Source: Vibrio sinensis
GTDB taxonomy: Bacteria; Pseudomonadota; Gammaproteobacteria; Enterobacterales; Vibrionaceae
NCBI RefSeq assembly: GCF_003605645.1
Contig: NZ_QVMU01000018.1
Coordinates: 28,503-92,502 of the forward strand
Length of the DNA stretch: 64,000 nt
Reading direction: 5' to 3'
Shown: positions 43,662 to 53,090 of the stretch, one piece after another
How the letters are laid out: each line of letters starts with the position of its first letter
Position numbering within the stretch: position 1 is the first letter of the stretch
Made by a program: the position numbers and the translations under genes
Notes under the pieces: model-generated
What the model was told of the DNA's origin: nothing
Databases searched by the model: none
The model's input: the letters and a program-made list of their open reading frames with translations, nothing else

Positions 43662-44849
43662 TTATACCCACTGGCCTGCTGCAAAGCCTGAGCTCCAACA
43701 CCATTGGAAGTTATAGCCCCCTAGCCAACCGGTTACATCCATCACCTCACCAACAAAATACAAACCTTTAATTTGTTTACACTCCATGGTTTTCGAAGAG
43801 AGCTGATCCGTATCAACACCACCGAGAGTCACTTCTGCCGTACGGTAGCCTTCCGTACCATTTGGTGCGATTGGCCAATTTTCTAAATGTTCGACGATAG
43901 CAGCCATTTCTTTGTGGTTATATTGCTTAAGCGGCTTATCACTTAGCTCTTTACGCTCAATCAACACTTCAACCAAACGCTTCGGTAGAACTTTTGCTAA
44001 CGTGTTTTTCAAGCTCTGATTCGGGTGATTTTCGCGAGATTGCTCTAGTAGTTCCGTGACATCGCTTTCAGGTACTAGGTTAATCGTCACCTTTTGCCCC
44101 GCTTTCCAATAAGAGGAGATCTGAAGTACTGCTGGACCAGACAAACCACGATGAGTAAATAGCAGTGCCTCTTTAAAGCTTTCACCACCTTGTGCGGTAA
44201 TAATGGCAGGAATAGCGATGCCAGAGAGCTCCGCAAACGCTTCTTTATCTTGCTTATGCAGTGTGAATGGAACCAAACCGGCTGTAGTTGGGATTACCGA
44301 TAGACCAAATTGCTCGGCAATTTTATAGCCAAACGGGGTCGCACCCAGTTTTGGCATCGACAATCCCCCTGTCGCCACGACTAACGACTCACAAGTAATC
44401 GTTTTAGCTTCAGTTTGCAGTACAAAGCCATTATCGACTTTTTCAATTGAGGTGATTGTCTGTTGATAGCGTTGCTCAATATTAGGAAGCTTACATTCAT
44501 CCAGCAACATGCTAACTATTTGTTTTGCTGAGTCGATACAGAACAACTGACCATGGTCACGCTCTTCAAATGCGATGTCATACTTGCTGACCATCGAGAT
44601 GAAATCCCAATTGGTATATTGAGATAGTGCCGACTTAACAAAGTGTGGATTACGGCAAAGGTAATTGCTTGCTGTTACATCGTAGTTAGTAAAGTTACAG
44701 CGGCCACCACCAGAAATTAAAATTTTTCGGCCTGGCTTTTTTGCATTATCAAGCAGTAACACTTTACGACCGCGCTTGCCAGCTGTTGCAGCGCACATAA
44801 GCCCCGCAGCACCAGCACCAATAACGACAACATCAAACTTCTCAGTCAT
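43662..44849 (-). CDS. HI0933/YhiN-family FAD-dependent oxidoreductase
   Basis: 395 aa from the ATG at 44849 (an in-frame GTG lies 9 bases upstream). The dinucleotide-binding motif FDVVVIGAGAAGLMCA opens the protein; GGGRCNFTN and LFTHRGLSGPAVLQISS are family marks, and the C-terminal GEVMDVTGWLGGYNFQWCW with ASGFAAGQWV-like end is the flavin-binding tail. The physiological substrate is unknown. Single gene, after the uspB terminator. Confidence 0.9.
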   Translation of the reverse strand: MTEKFDVVVIGAGAAGLMCAATAGKRGRKVLLLDNAKKPGRKILISGGGRCNFTNYDVTASNYLCRNPHFVKSALSQYTNWDFISMVSKYDIAFEERDHGQLFCIDSAKQIVSMLLDECKLPNIEQRYQQTITSIEKVDNGFVLQTEAKTITCESLVVATGGLSMPKLGATPFGYKIAEQFGLSVIPTTAGLVPFTLHKQDKEAFAELSGIAIPAIITAQGGESFKEALLFTHRGLSGPAVLQISSYWKAGQKVTINLVPESDVTELLEQSRENHPNQSLKNTLAKVLPKRLVEVLIERKELSDKPLKQYNHKEMAAIVEHLENWPIAPNGTEGYRTAEVTLGGVDTDQLSSKTMECKQIKGLYFVGEVMDVTGWLGGYNFQWCWSSGFAAGQWV

Positions 44850-44871
44850 GTGACCCACTCATAAATTAGCA

Positions 44872-44902
44872 ATAAAAAAGGATGTGCGAAATGCACATCC
44901 TT
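44872..44902 (-). terminator. Terminator of uspB
   Basis: GGATGTGC (44880-44887), loop GAAAT, GCACATCC (44893-44900), T-run on the minus-strand side. Confidence 0.88.
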
Positions 44903-44956
44903 ATCAGATTGGGTGGTATTTTAGCGGTTATTCGATGACTTGCCAATTGGGCAATT

Positions 44957-45280
44957 TTACAGCATAAATGCACCCAGCAAAGTGACCCCAACCAACGCTA
45001 CTAGCAGAATGAATAATTCTCTTACTCGGTCGCACTTCCCTGTAAATACCGTATCGTGGTGATGGTGATACTCTTTACTTTTTAAGTAATGAAATAACCG
45101 AAACTGCTTGGTGACATTACCATGCGTGGTGAAAAATCCATTGCCATCAACTTGTTGATACAGCAAAGGGTGAGCTTCACGCATGATATAAATCAACGAG
45201 CGTAATGCTGTTAAGTATCTTGCAAAATTAATTAATGTAACCAGCATCAGTGCCAGTAAAATCGTATCACCAGTGATCAT
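44957..45280 (-). CDS. uspB: Universal stress protein B
   Basis: 107 aa (E. coli 111). Two membrane helices at the ends flank a basic loop. LINFARYLTALRSLIYIMRE, DPLLYQ-like HPLLYQQVDGNGFFTTHG and CDRVRELFIL align with E. coli UspB, whose loss gives ethanol sensitivity in stationary phase. In E. coli uspB and uspA are neighbours; here ferritin lies between them. Confidence 0.9.
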   Translation of the reverse strand: MITGDTILLALMLVTLINFARYLTALRSLIYIMREAHPLLYQQVDGNGFFTTHGNVTKQFRLFHYLKSKEYHHHHDTVFTGKCDRVRELFILLVALVGVTLLGAFML

Positions 45281-45312
45281 CTTCTCCTCCCTACATCTTC
45301 CTTGATACCCAA

Positions 45313-45340
45313 GAAAAAAAGACTATTAAAACAATCGTCT
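45313..45340 (-). terminator. Probable terminator of ftnA
   Basis: On the minus strand AGAC and GTCT with inner ATT/AAT pairing around GTTTT, followed by a seven-T run. The stem is weak, but the position between ftnA and uspB fits. Confidence 0.5.
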
Positions 45341-45351
45341 ATTGCTGAATA

Positions 45352-45879
45352 TTATCCAGCTGGGGCATCCATCACGGAAGATGAACCTTCTTTTGCTAAA
45401 GCGGCCAGATCTTTATCAATAAAGAACAAAGCTTTACCGTCTTCACCGACCAGTTCCAACTTATCTAAAATCCCTTTAAATAACTTCTCTTCCTCATGCT
45501 GTTCAGCGACGTACCATTGTAAGAAGTTGAACGTTGAGTAATCTTGAGAGGTGAACGCAACATGAGCCAAAGTATTGATTTTTTGAGTAATCATTTGTTC
45601 ATGTTCATACGTTTCTCGGAATACATCTCCAAGACTAGCAAACTCATGTTTAGGGGCTTCTATCGCTCCTAAAATGGGCATTGCCCCCGTCTCACTAACA
45701 TAGGTAAAAAGACGTTGCATGTGCTCCATTTCTTCTACTGCGTGAGCACGAAGAAACTCGGCAGCGCCTTCAAAACCTTTGTCTTCACACCAAGCACTCA
45801 TTTGTAAGTATAGATTGGATGAAAAAAATTCTAGGTTAATTTGATCATTCAAATGATCGATCATTGCTTGAGATAGCAT
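45352..45879 (-). CDS. ftnA: Non-haem ferritin FtnA
   Basis: 175 aa. The ATG at 45879 has AGGAG 5 bases upstream and gives MLSQAMIDHLNDQINLEFFS; the upstream extension to 45954 is rejected. Ferroxidase residues are visible: Glu in QINLEFFSSNLY, Glu and His in HAVEEMEHMQ, Glu in YEHEQ, and AEQHEEEKLF. It is a 24-mer iron store, and ferritin genes are commonly RyhB or Fur affected; no site is clear here. Divergent from uspA. Confidence 0.95.
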   Translation of the reverse strand: MLSQAMIDHLNDQINLEFFSSNLYLQMSAWCEDKGFEGAAEFLRAHAVEEMEHMQRLFTYVSETGAMPILGAIEAPKHEFASLGDVFRETYEHEQMITQKINTLAHVAFTSQDYSTFNFLQWYVAEQHEEEKLFKGILDKLELVGEDGKALFFIDKDLAALAKEGSSSVMDAPAG

Positions 45880-45987
45880 TTTCACTCCTAATAGCACAGC
45901 ATACTTAATTGTAATAAATACTAAACATAACCATAACACTTTGCGCAATCGCAAACTAGGTCAGATTGTTTAACAACAATAATTAGA

Positions 45988-46004
45988 TAACTATTAGCTA
46001 GTTA
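45988..46004. repeat. Inverted repeat in the ftnA/uspA divergent gap
   Basis: TAACTA-TTAGC-TAGTTA, perfect 6-bp arms in an AT-rich promoter region. Possible operator; the regulator is unknown. Confidence 0.3.
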
Positions 46005-46080
46005 GATCTGAGATCATCTTTGCAAAATTTCTTCAACTCAAATGCTAATCTTAGAAGAAACTACCTTAGGAGAACGCAAT

Positions 46081-46506
46081 ATGAGTTATCAGCACATACT
46101 TGTCGCCATTGACCTTTCAGAAGATAGCGAACACCTCGTCCAAAAAGCGGTCGACTTGGCCAAGCCTCTCGACGCACAAATATCTTTTATTCATATTGAT
46201 GTGAATTATGCAGAGCTCTACACCGGATTAATTGATATTAATTTGGCTGAAACACAACATCAGGCATTGGAAGCCTCACAGCAGCAATTGCAAAAGTTAG
46301 CCGATCACGCAAACCACCCAATCAAACATACGTTAGTGGGTAGCGGTGATTTAAGTAATGAGTTGTGTGACACTATCAATGAATATCAAGTTGATCTTCT
46401 TATCTGTGGCCACCACCAAGATTTTTGGAGCAAGTTACTGTCATCGACTCGTCAGTTAATCAACAGATCTCCTGTCGACATGTTGGTTGTACCACTTAAG
46501 GATTGA
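46081..46506 (+). CDS. uspA: Universal stress protein UspA
   Basis: 141 aa, like E. coli UspA (144). ATG 46081 follows AGGAGA with 7 bases and gives MSYQHILVAIDLSEDSEHLV. Ends with a UspA-type ILLE-like segment and SPVDMLVVPL. UspA is a small cytosolic stress protein of growth arrest; it lacks the ATP-binding G-2x-G-9x-G(S/T) pattern in full, as expected of the non-ATP-binding UspA branch. Confidence 0.92.
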   Translation: MSYQHILVAIDLSEDSEHLVQKAVDLAKPLDAQISFIHIDVNYAELYTGLIDINLAETQHQALEASQQQLQKLADHANHPIKHTLVGSGDLSNELCDTINEYQVDLLICGHHQDFWSKLLSSTRQLINRSPVDMLVVPLKD

Positions 46507-46576
46507 TGCACTAACCACTGAATATTATCGATAAACCGTTTAGACTGACGGCAATTATTGATTCTGAGCATTGGTT

Positions 46577-47452
46577 ATGGGTTATCTATCCGCTGTTACT
46601 CTATTATGGGCTTTCTCGTTCAGCTTGATTGGCGTTTATCTCGCTGGTCAAGTTGACTCTTGGTTTTCTGTGCTAATGCGTGTTGCATTAGCCAGTATTG
46701 TCTTTATCCCCTTTATTAAGTTTCGCGGAGTCAGTAAATCACTGATTGCGAAGCTTATGGTTATTGGTGGTTTTCAACTTGGGTTGATGTACTGCTTTTA
46801 TTACCAATCATTTTTACTTTTATCGGTACCTGAAGTTCTGCTATTCACCATTTTTACGCCGATCTATGTCACCTTAATCTATGACGCACTCAAGGGTCGT
46901 TTTTCTCCTTGGTATTTATTAACCGCTGCGATTGCTGTAGTTGGCACTGCGTTTATTCAGTTTTCAGGTGTTAACCAAGATTTTCTTTTAGGATTCTTGG
47001 TCGTTCAGGGAGCAAACCTATGCTTCGCTATTGGGCAGGTGGGTTATAAATTCATAATGGAGAAGCAACCCGTCGACTTACCGCAGCATACCGTATTCGG
47101 TTACTTCTATTTAGGAGCTCTTTGTGTCGCTATCATCGCTTTTTCTTTGTTAGGAAATAGTGACAAGCTGCCGACAACATCCACTCAGTGGCTAATTCTG
47201 GTGTATCTCGGCACCGTTGCATCTGGATTGGGTTACTTCGCATGGAATAAAGGTGCGACCATGGTCAATGCTGGGGCACTTGCCGTCATGAACAATGCAT
47301 TGGTTCCTGCAGGGCTTATCGTGAATATTTTGATTTGGAATCGCGACGTTGATTTAGTTCGCCTCTCTATTGGAGGTGCAATTATCATGCTATCACTGTG
47401 GGTCAACGAAACATGGGTAAAGCGTAAGGTTGCCCAACAGTTTAGCCAATAA
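46577..47452 (+). CDS. EamA/DMT-superfamily permease, carboxylate/amine type
   Basis: 291 aa from ATG 46577 (a TTG at 46571 is also possible). Ten membrane helices; the C-terminal half has LGTVASGLGYFAWNKGATMVN and AGALAVMNNALVPAGLIVNI, which recall the YigM-like carboxylate/amino-acid/biotin transporter group. The substrate is not assignable from sequence. Follows uspA by 70 bases with no terminator seen between. Confidence 0.85.
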   Translation: MGYLSAVTLLWAFSFSLIGVYLAGQVDSWFSVLMRVALASIVFIPFIKFRGVSKSLIAKLMVIGGFQLGLMYCFYYQSFLLLSVPEVLLFTIFTPIYVTLIYDALKGRFSPWYLLTAAIAVVGTAFIQFSGVNQDFLLGFLVVQGANLCFAIGQVGYKFIMEKQPVDLPQHTVFGYFYLGALCVAIIAFSLLGNSDKLPTTSTQWLILVYLGTVASGLGYFAWNKGATMVNAGALAVMNNALVPAGLIVNILIWNRDVDLVRLSIGGAIIMLSLWVNETWVKRKVAQQFSQ

Positions 47453-47515
47453 ATGACCTCTAAATTCACTTTAAAAGGTCACCACTACACCGCTCGGTAA
47501 TATAGAACTGACAGC

Positions 47516-47542
47516 AAAAAAGCCCGCAATCGCGGGCTTTTA
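47516..47542. terminator. Bidirectional terminator between the DMT permease and rsmJ
   Basis: AAAAGCCCGC, loop AATC, GCGGGCTTTT. Confidence 0.88.
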
Positions 47543-47556
47543 AAATCACAATAAAA

Positions 47557-48336
47557 TTAGCTCATCGAAGCGAGTACATACACATCAAATCGATTCTTCT
47601 TAGTTTCAATCGCCATTGTCGGAGCTTGATCATCTAACCAATTGGCGTAATCAGGGCGCTTCACAACCACACGTTTAGTCGCTAATGCGAGTGCTGGAGC
47701 TAACAAACCATCTGCATCAGTATCAGCACCTACCAAAGATTGAAATACGCGCATTTCTTTTTTCACTAGGGCGGACTTCTTTTTGTTCTCTGGATGTGGG
47801 TACATAGGATCAAGATAGACAACTTCTGGCTGCTCAAAATCTGCATCGAGAGATAACGCTTCTAATGCTTCTAAGCTTGATGCGTGCAGCAGTGACATTC
47901 TCTCTGAAACCCAATGCCCTATTTCTGCATCTTGCTGCGCACGTTGTAGACCATCATCTAATAATGCAGCAACAACTGGATGACGTTCCACCATTTGAAC
48001 CTTACAGCCCAATGAGGCCAATACAAACGAATCTCGCCCTAAACCAGCCGTAGCATCCAAAACCGTTGGCGTTGCACCTTTATTCAACCCTGCCGCTTTC
48101 GCAATAGCTTGCCCTTTACCGCCACCAAACTTACGACGGTGCGCAACTGCACCACCAGCGAGATCCACGTAAATTGCACCCAATTTCGGCTCATCAAGTT
48201 TGCGTAATTCTAAGCGTTGCTCGGTTAATACCAATGCAAACACGCTCTGCTCATCGTGAGTTAGTCCCCAACGAGTTGCTAACTCATCAAGTCTTTCTAC
48301 TTGATTTTGATCTTCACACAGCAGTTGGATTAGCAC
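47557..48336 (-). CDS. rsmJ: 16S rRNA m2G1516 methyltransferase RsmJ
   Basis: 259 aa (E. coli 250). Starts at a GTG (48336) with GGAG 6 bases upstream. Motif I is LDATAGLGRDSFVLASLG; VYLDPMYPH is the NPPY-like motif IV of guanine-N2 methylation, and GGAVAHRRKFGGGKGQAIAKA is the RsmJ signature upstream. It methylates G1516 of 16S rRNA. Single gene. Confidence 0.94.
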   Translation of the reverse strand: MLIQLLCEDQNQVERLDELATRWGLTHDEQSVFALVLTEQRLELRKLDEPKLGAIYVDLAGGAVAHRRKFGGGKGQAIAKAAGLNKGATPTVLDATAGLGRDSFVLASLGCKVQMVERHPVVAALLDDGLQRAQQDAEIGHWVSERMSLLHASSLEALEALSLDADFEQPEVVYLDPMYPHPENKKKSALVKKEMRVFQSLVGADTDADGLLAPALALATKRVVVKRPDYANWLDDQAPTMAIETKKNRFDVYVLASMS

Positions 48337-48400
48337 AATGAGCTCCAGTATTGGTCGGTAGTTTTAGGGGGCGCAGTGTACCGGATTTTTATCATCGGCA

Positions 48401-50839
48401 CTAAAGGTTCTTTTCCTTTAAAAGTGTGGCAGCCAACTCTTCCAAAGGTTGAGGTTTTCCAATGAAATATCCTTGCGCATAATCAACGCCCACTTCCATT
48501 AATTGGTCGATGATTGGACCACTCTCAACGAATTCAGCGACCGTTTTTTTACCCATCTGTTTTGCTAAATCATGAATGGATCGCACCATCAGGTAATCCA
48601 TTTCATTGATATCCATTTCTCGGACAAACAAGCCATCTATTTTGACAATATCGACTGGTAACTTCTTCAAGTAACCAAACGACGATAAACCAGAACCAAA
48701 ATCATCCAATGCAATTAGACAGCCTAACGATTTCAGCTTAGTGAACAATTTAATCGCTTGCTTCATGTTACTCATTGCAGCTGTTTCTGTAATTTCGAAA
48801 CAAATCTTATGACAAGGCACCGTACTCTTTTCCAATGCCTCAAGCAAAAATGCAATGAACTGCTTGTTACCCATAGAGTGGCCTGAAAGGTTGATTGCGC
48901 ACAATCCTAAATGTTCGAGCTCTTTAGGGTGAGTCGTTAACCAATGTAGAGTTTGATTAACCACTTGCTTATCAATTAAGTGCGCAACGTTATAGCGTTC
49001 AGAAGCCGGCATAAAAATACCAGGCGAAATATGTTCTCCATCAGCACCTCGAATACGCACCAATATCTCAAAATGCATGCGCTTGTCATCATCATCCAAG
49101 CCAATGATTTGTTGGGCAAACAGCTCTAGACGATCATTCGCCAGCGCATTGTGGACTAAATTAACACTTTCCATTTCTAACTGACGACGACGTAGATCTT
49201 CATCATCAGCACAATACAAATTGTAGCGGTTTCGCCCATCCTCCTTCGCAGCATGACAAGCCGTATCAGCCTGAGCATGCACCATTTGTGGGGAAGATGC
49301 GGTATGGTCAATCAAACGAATACCTATCGAACAGGTTAAATTTAAGCTGATATCCCCCCACTTAAACTGCTGCTCACTAAAACAAATTATAATGTCAGCT
49401 GCGACTTTCTTAGCATCGCGTTCAGTGCAGTCTTTCAATAAGATCGCAAACTCATCACCACCCATACGAGCAAGGATTACATTATGAGGCAATACGTCTT
49501 CTAGCATTCTCGCACTAAAGCAAATAGCCGCATCTCCCGCTTCATGACCAGCGGTATCATTAAGTACTTTCAACTGGTCAAGATCGAGGTACAACATAGC
49601 GTGTGTCCGAGTATGGCTCTCGACCTCTTTCAGTGATTTATTCAGTGCCAATTCAAAATGGTTACGATTGTACGTATCGGTTAGTAAATCATGCTGTGCT
49701 TGGTATTCAAGCTGTTTTGACAACTGGCGCATCTCACTAATATCTTCACCCACAATCAAAACATGCCCAGATTCTGCTAATGGCCGAATATTTTCACGTA
49801 TCCATATTGAATGTCCATCTGCATGGCGATATTCAATTTCTCGTCGCCAAACACCTTTCATTGCCTGTTTGGGTTGCAACAAAACTTGTCTTGGCATTAG
49901 TGATTCATTATCGATATAAAAGGAAGTCAGATATTGGCCCAATACTCGATCTGATGTGTAGCCAAGCACCTGCTCTGCGAATTGATTAACTCGCTGAACT
50001 CGATTGTGTTCATCAATCGTCACCATCATGACTGGCTGCTGATCGTAGTAGTGGCTTAAGTTCACTTCTCTGCGAAAAAGCCGCTCTTCCGTCATTTTAC
50101 GGGTCGTAATATCTCGGGCTTCAAACAGTACCTTGGCTTGTTGAAGACTCGACTCTGCGAGTGGTTTCAATATGAGTTCAAGGACTAAAGAGCCCAACTC
50201 CGGGTGCCATATTTCCGCTTCTAACTGACTGGCAACATCTTGAGTTTGGTCGGTAAGTATCTTTTTGATCTTATCGGCAGTCTCTGGTTCCCAATGTCGG
50301 TGTAGCCAAAGGGGTTGGTCGATTTGAAAGGATTGGTGATAAAGTAATGATTGCAACTTACTGTTGCTCGATATAAGTCGGCCATCTTGATCGATTAAAC
50401 CAATAAACTGGTAGCTCTGGTCAAACACAGTCTCAAGTAACTCTTGGCTTTCGCGCGCCACTAGTTCACTGCGTTTTAACCGTCTCATGTAGTACATCAA
50501 ACCCAGAACAACTAAACACAAGACAACTATCAAGATAATCGCGATTCGCAACTCTTGATGATAGCGGGCAATAAATGAGGTCGAACTATTTAGCTGTTCA
50601 AGAGAAGCCTCTACCATCTGGTGTTCAGCCCAAGAGGATGCACTTGGTGAAACTTGTTCGCTTTCAATACGAGCGTCCTCTGAATGAAACCATGTTAAAT
50701 GGTACTCGTTCATTGTATCGAGTATCGACTGCAATACAGGAGTGTGTGTAGCATAAGGCTGAAAGCTAGGTACATTTTTGTCTTGTGCCACTGACACGAA
50801 AGCCCAAAAAACAGCTAGAAGAAGAAGACAAAAGCGCAC
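48401..50839 (-). CDS. Membrane PAS-GGDEF-EAL cyclic-di-GMP enzyme
   Basis: 812 aa. A signal-like helix at the N-terminus, a periplasmic stretch of about 75 residues, a membrane helix (IAIILIVVLCLVVLGLMYYM, about 98-117), two PAS domains (about 130-255 and 265-375), then GGDEF (about 385-545) and EAL (about 560-810). The cyclase motif MGGDEF is intact. The EAL motif reads FEILVRI (E-I-L), with INLSG, FEITET, LDDFGSGLSSFGYL, VKIDG and AEFVES all present, so phosphodiesterase activity is likely. It could make or break c-di-GMP. Isolated gene, divergent from asnC. Confidence 0.92.
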   Translation of the reverse strand: MRFCLLLLAVFWAFVSVAQDKNVPSFQPYATHTPVLQSILDTMNEYHLTWFHSEDARIESEQVSPSASSWAEHQMVEASLEQLNSSTSFIARYHQELRIAIILIVVLCLVVLGLMYYMRRLKRSELVARESQELLETVFDQSYQFIGLIDQDGRLISSNSKLQSLLYHQSFQIDQPLWLHRHWEPETADKIKKILTDQTQDVASQLEAEIWHPELGSLVLELILKPLAESSLQQAKVLFEARDITTRKMTEERLFRREVNLSHYYDQQPVMMVTIDEHNRVQRVNQFAEQVLGYTSDRVLGQYLTSFYIDNESLMPRQVLLQPKQAMKGVWRREIEYRHADGHSIWIRENIRPLAESGHVLIVGEDISEMRQLSKQLEYQAQHDLLTDTYNRNHFELALNKSLKEVESHTRTHAMLYLDLDQLKVLNDTAGHEAGDAAICFSARMLEDVLPHNVILARMGGDEFAILLKDCTERDAKKVAADIIICFSEQQFKWGDISLNLTCSIGIRLIDHTASSPQMVHAQADTACHAAKEDGRNRYNLYCADDEDLRRRQLEMESVNLVHNALANDRLELFAQQIIGLDDDDKRMHFEILVRIRGADGEHISPGIFMPASERYNVAHLIDKQVVNQTLHWLTTHPKELEHLGLCAINLSGHSMGNKQFIAFLLEALEKSTVPCHKICFEITETAAMSNMKQAIKLFTKLKSLGCLIALDDFGSGLSSFGYLKKLPVDIVKIDGLFVREMDINEMDYLMVRSIHDLAKQMGKKTVAEFVESGPIIDQLMEVGVDYAQGYFIGKPQPLEELAATLLKEKNL

Positions 50840-50943
50840 TAGAATAAGCCTCGATTGTATAAAATAAACCGTACAATACTATCATTACTGTCGATGATTT
50901 ATACCGACACATATCGTAACTTCATCAACAATAAGGAAAAATC

Positions 50944-51408
50944 ATGAGTGCCCATGCCAGTAAGATTGATGAATTAGATAAAGCAATCCTAAAAACGCTG
51001 ATGGCCGATGCGCGCAAACCTTATGCTGAGATGGCAAAGCAATTTGATGTTAGTCCTGCCACTATCCATGTTCGCATCGAGAAAATGAAAGCTGCGGATA
51101 TTATCCAAGGAACGGAAGTGATCGTAGATACCAAGAAATTAGGGTATGACGTTTGCTGCTTTATTGGCATCAACCTCAATGCGGCTCGCGATTATCATTC
51201 AGCGCTTGAGAAGCTCAATGCATTAGAAGAGGTGGTTGAAGCTTACTACACCACTGGTGCCTATAATATTTTTGTCAAATTGATGTGTCGTTCCATCGAA
51301 GAGTTGCAGCACGTTCTAATCGACAAGTTACAAGCCATTGATGAAGTGCAATCAACTGAAACACTAATATCACTGCAAAACCCTATCAACCGTAATGTTA
51401 ACCCATAA
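50944..51408 (+). CDS. asnC: AsnC, Lrp-family regulator
   Basis: 154 aa. HTH (PYAEMAKQFDVSPATIHVRIEKM) then an ActD/RAM ligand domain. VEAYYTTGAYNIFVKLMCRS and LISLQNPINRNV match E. coli AsnC closely, which activates asnA when asparagine is low. AAGGA lies 6 bases before the start. asnA is not next to it in this window. Confidence 0.93.
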   Translation: MSAHASKIDELDKAILKTLMADARKPYAEMAKQFDVSPATIHVRIEKMKAADIIQGTEVIVDTKKLGYDVCCFIGINLNAARDYHSALEKLNALEEVVEAYYTTGAYNIFVKLMCRSIEELQHVLIDKLQAIDEVQSTETLISLQNPINRNVNP

Positions 51409-51436
51409 AAAAAGCTCGCCTAAGCGAGCTTCTTAA
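51406..51436. terminator. Bidirectional terminator between asnC and tsrA
   Basis: AAGCTCGC (51412-51419), short loop, GCGAGCTT (51424-51431), A-run on the left. Confidence 0.88.
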
Positions 51437-51447
51437 AAATAGATCAA

Positions 51448-51732
51448 TTAACGTGAAGCAAGGTATTCTTTCAACTCATCAACTGAAATGCCTTGTTTAG
51501 CAATTTCTTTTGCGAGCTCATCTACCTGTTCATCTTTACGTGATTCAATCACTTGTTGGAACTGGTACACCATGTCACGCAACATTGGTAGCGGAACATT
51601 CTTCGCTGCGCTGCGAATACGTTCACCACTTTGATTACCTAGCTCACGAAGTAATTTTCCGTACATTACCTTCTCTGGAGACTCATCCAGTTGCTCCAAA
51701 ATTCGAGCCATTTCATATGTTGTCAATGACAT
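51448..51732 (-). CDS. tsrA: TsrA-like small regulator related to the H-NS oligomerisation region
   Basis: 94 aa, all helical and charged. The end, DELAKEIAKQGISVDELKEY, resembles the H-NS segment around EKIAADGIDVEAL of vibrio VicH, but no H-NS DNA-binding domain follows. In V. cholerae TsrA (VC0070, recalled) is a small protein weakly like H-NS that represses type VI secretion and virulence genes; its gene lies beside asnC, as here. Identity rests on synteny, length and this resemblance. It could act by forming mixed complexes with H-NS; that is inference. Confidence 0.7.
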   Translation of the reverse strand: MSLTTYEMARILEQLDESPEKVMYGKLLRELGNQSGERIRSAAKNVPLPMLRDMVYQFQQVIESRKDEQVDELAKEIAKQGISVDELKEYLASR

Positions 51733-51815
51733 TAGTTATATTGATTCCATCGCTTAACGTTTAAGAGGTCAAATATACAACCGTTTCCTTCGTTTAGCAA
51801 AGCTATCAGCACCCT

Positions 51816-53069
51816 TTAGCTCATTGCCAAATGCCAGCGGCGACCAGATTTCGATAACAAAATAAATAATGCAGGGAAGACAATCAACATTTGGATTGCG
51901 ATCATGACTTGAGGTTCTAATCCAATACGCTGTACCAAGCCAACCACTAACCCTGCACCACTCATTTGGAATAAACCAAGTAATGCTGCGGCAGTTCCCG
52001 CTTTGTCGCCAAATGGAGCAAGAGCTTTACCCGCAGCTGCACCGAGAATCCAAGCAAAACCAATTGAAGAGGTAAAGATAGGTAACATAAATGCGATAGG
52101 TGATTGTTGAGGTAGTAGTAACATAATGCATCCCGCCATCAACAAAGTTGTAATACCAACCAATAAGGTTTTATGAGTACCGTATTTATCCATAAATTTC
52201 GGTGCCGTCATACATGCAATAATATTAATCGCCGCATTGATACCGAACCACTTAGTAAACTCATTCATATCCAAGCCTAGCTTTTCCATCAGCACCACAG
52301 GTGCCGACGTAACGTAAGCCAGAATAACCGCCATTGCTAACATACATAGCGATGCATGAAACACAAATGAAGGTGACTTCAATACGTCTAGGTAGCGGTT
52401 AAGTCTGAAAACTGGCTCATTGTTTGATTGAGGGTTGGTCTCTTTCATTCCCACAACCATCAAAACAAACACCACAACTGCAAATATAGCCATAAAGCTA
52501 AAGTTTGAACGCCAACCAAATTGCTGTGTTAGCCAACTACCTAAAATAGGTGCGAGAGCTGGGATAAAACAGATGGCACCATTAAGATAGCTGATCATTT
52601 TGCCACTTTTCTCTGGACCAAAAATGTCGCGAACCGTCGCAAAGGCTGCTACAGATGTTGCACAAGCACCTAAGCCTTGTAGCAGGCGGGCAGCCAACAT
52701 CCATTCAATATTTTGAGCACTCCACGCCAATAAAGCACTCACTGAATAAATGGTGATCCCTCCTAATGCGACGGCTCGACGTCCGACTTTATCTGCTAAA
52801 GGACCGGCAAAAAGTTGTCCGATACCCATTGCAAACAAAAATAATGTAATCGTATCTTGTGCGAGCGCATGCTCCACATCAAATGCGGTTGAAATTTGTG
52901 GTAGTGCGGGTAGATATATATCAATCGCAAGTGGGCTAAACAAAACCAATAAAGTAAGTAATACCATTTGAGATTTGCTATTGAGGCCTAGTGACGGGGA
53001 ATGCAAAGATAGCTCCAAGAAGTTACTGAAATTTGCCGTAGTGTAAGCTAGGCTAGATATGAATCCCAA
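51816..53069 (-). CDS. Bcr/CflA-family drug-resistance MFS exporter
   Basis: Up to 417 aa with twelve membrane helices. LTLLVLFSPLAIDIYLPALP at helix 1 and GQLFAGPLADKVGRRAVALG (MFS motif A) are the Bcr/CflA mark, and RLLQGLGACATSVA is the antiporter motif C region. It exports drugs by proton antiport. The first ATG (53069) leaves only 42 bases to the divergent LysR gene; ATG 52967 (MVLLTLLVLF) is more likely the true start because helix 1 begins there. Confidence 0.88.
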   Translation of the reverse strand: MGFISSLAYTTANFSNFLELSLHSPSLGLNSKSQMVLLTLLVLFSPLAIDIYLPALPQISTAFDVEHALAQDTITLFLFAMGIGQLFAGPLADKVGRRAVALGGITIYSVSALLAWSAQNIEWMLAARLLQGLGACATSVAAFATVRDIFGPEKSGKMISYLNGAICFIPALAPILGSWLTQQFGWRSNFSFMAIFAVVVFVLMVVGMKETNPQSNNEPVFRLNRYLDVLKSPSFVFHASLCMLAMAVILAYVTSAPVVLMEKLGLDMNEFTKWFGINAAINIIACMTAPKFMDKYGTHKTLLVGITTLLMAGCIMLLLPQQSPIAFMLPIFTSSIGFAWILGAAAGKALAPFGDKAGTAAALLGLFQMSGAGLVVGLVQRIGLEPQVMIAIQMLIVFPALFILLSKSGRRWHLAMS

Positions 53070-53090
53070 TGAGACTTTTTCATTAGAGGT

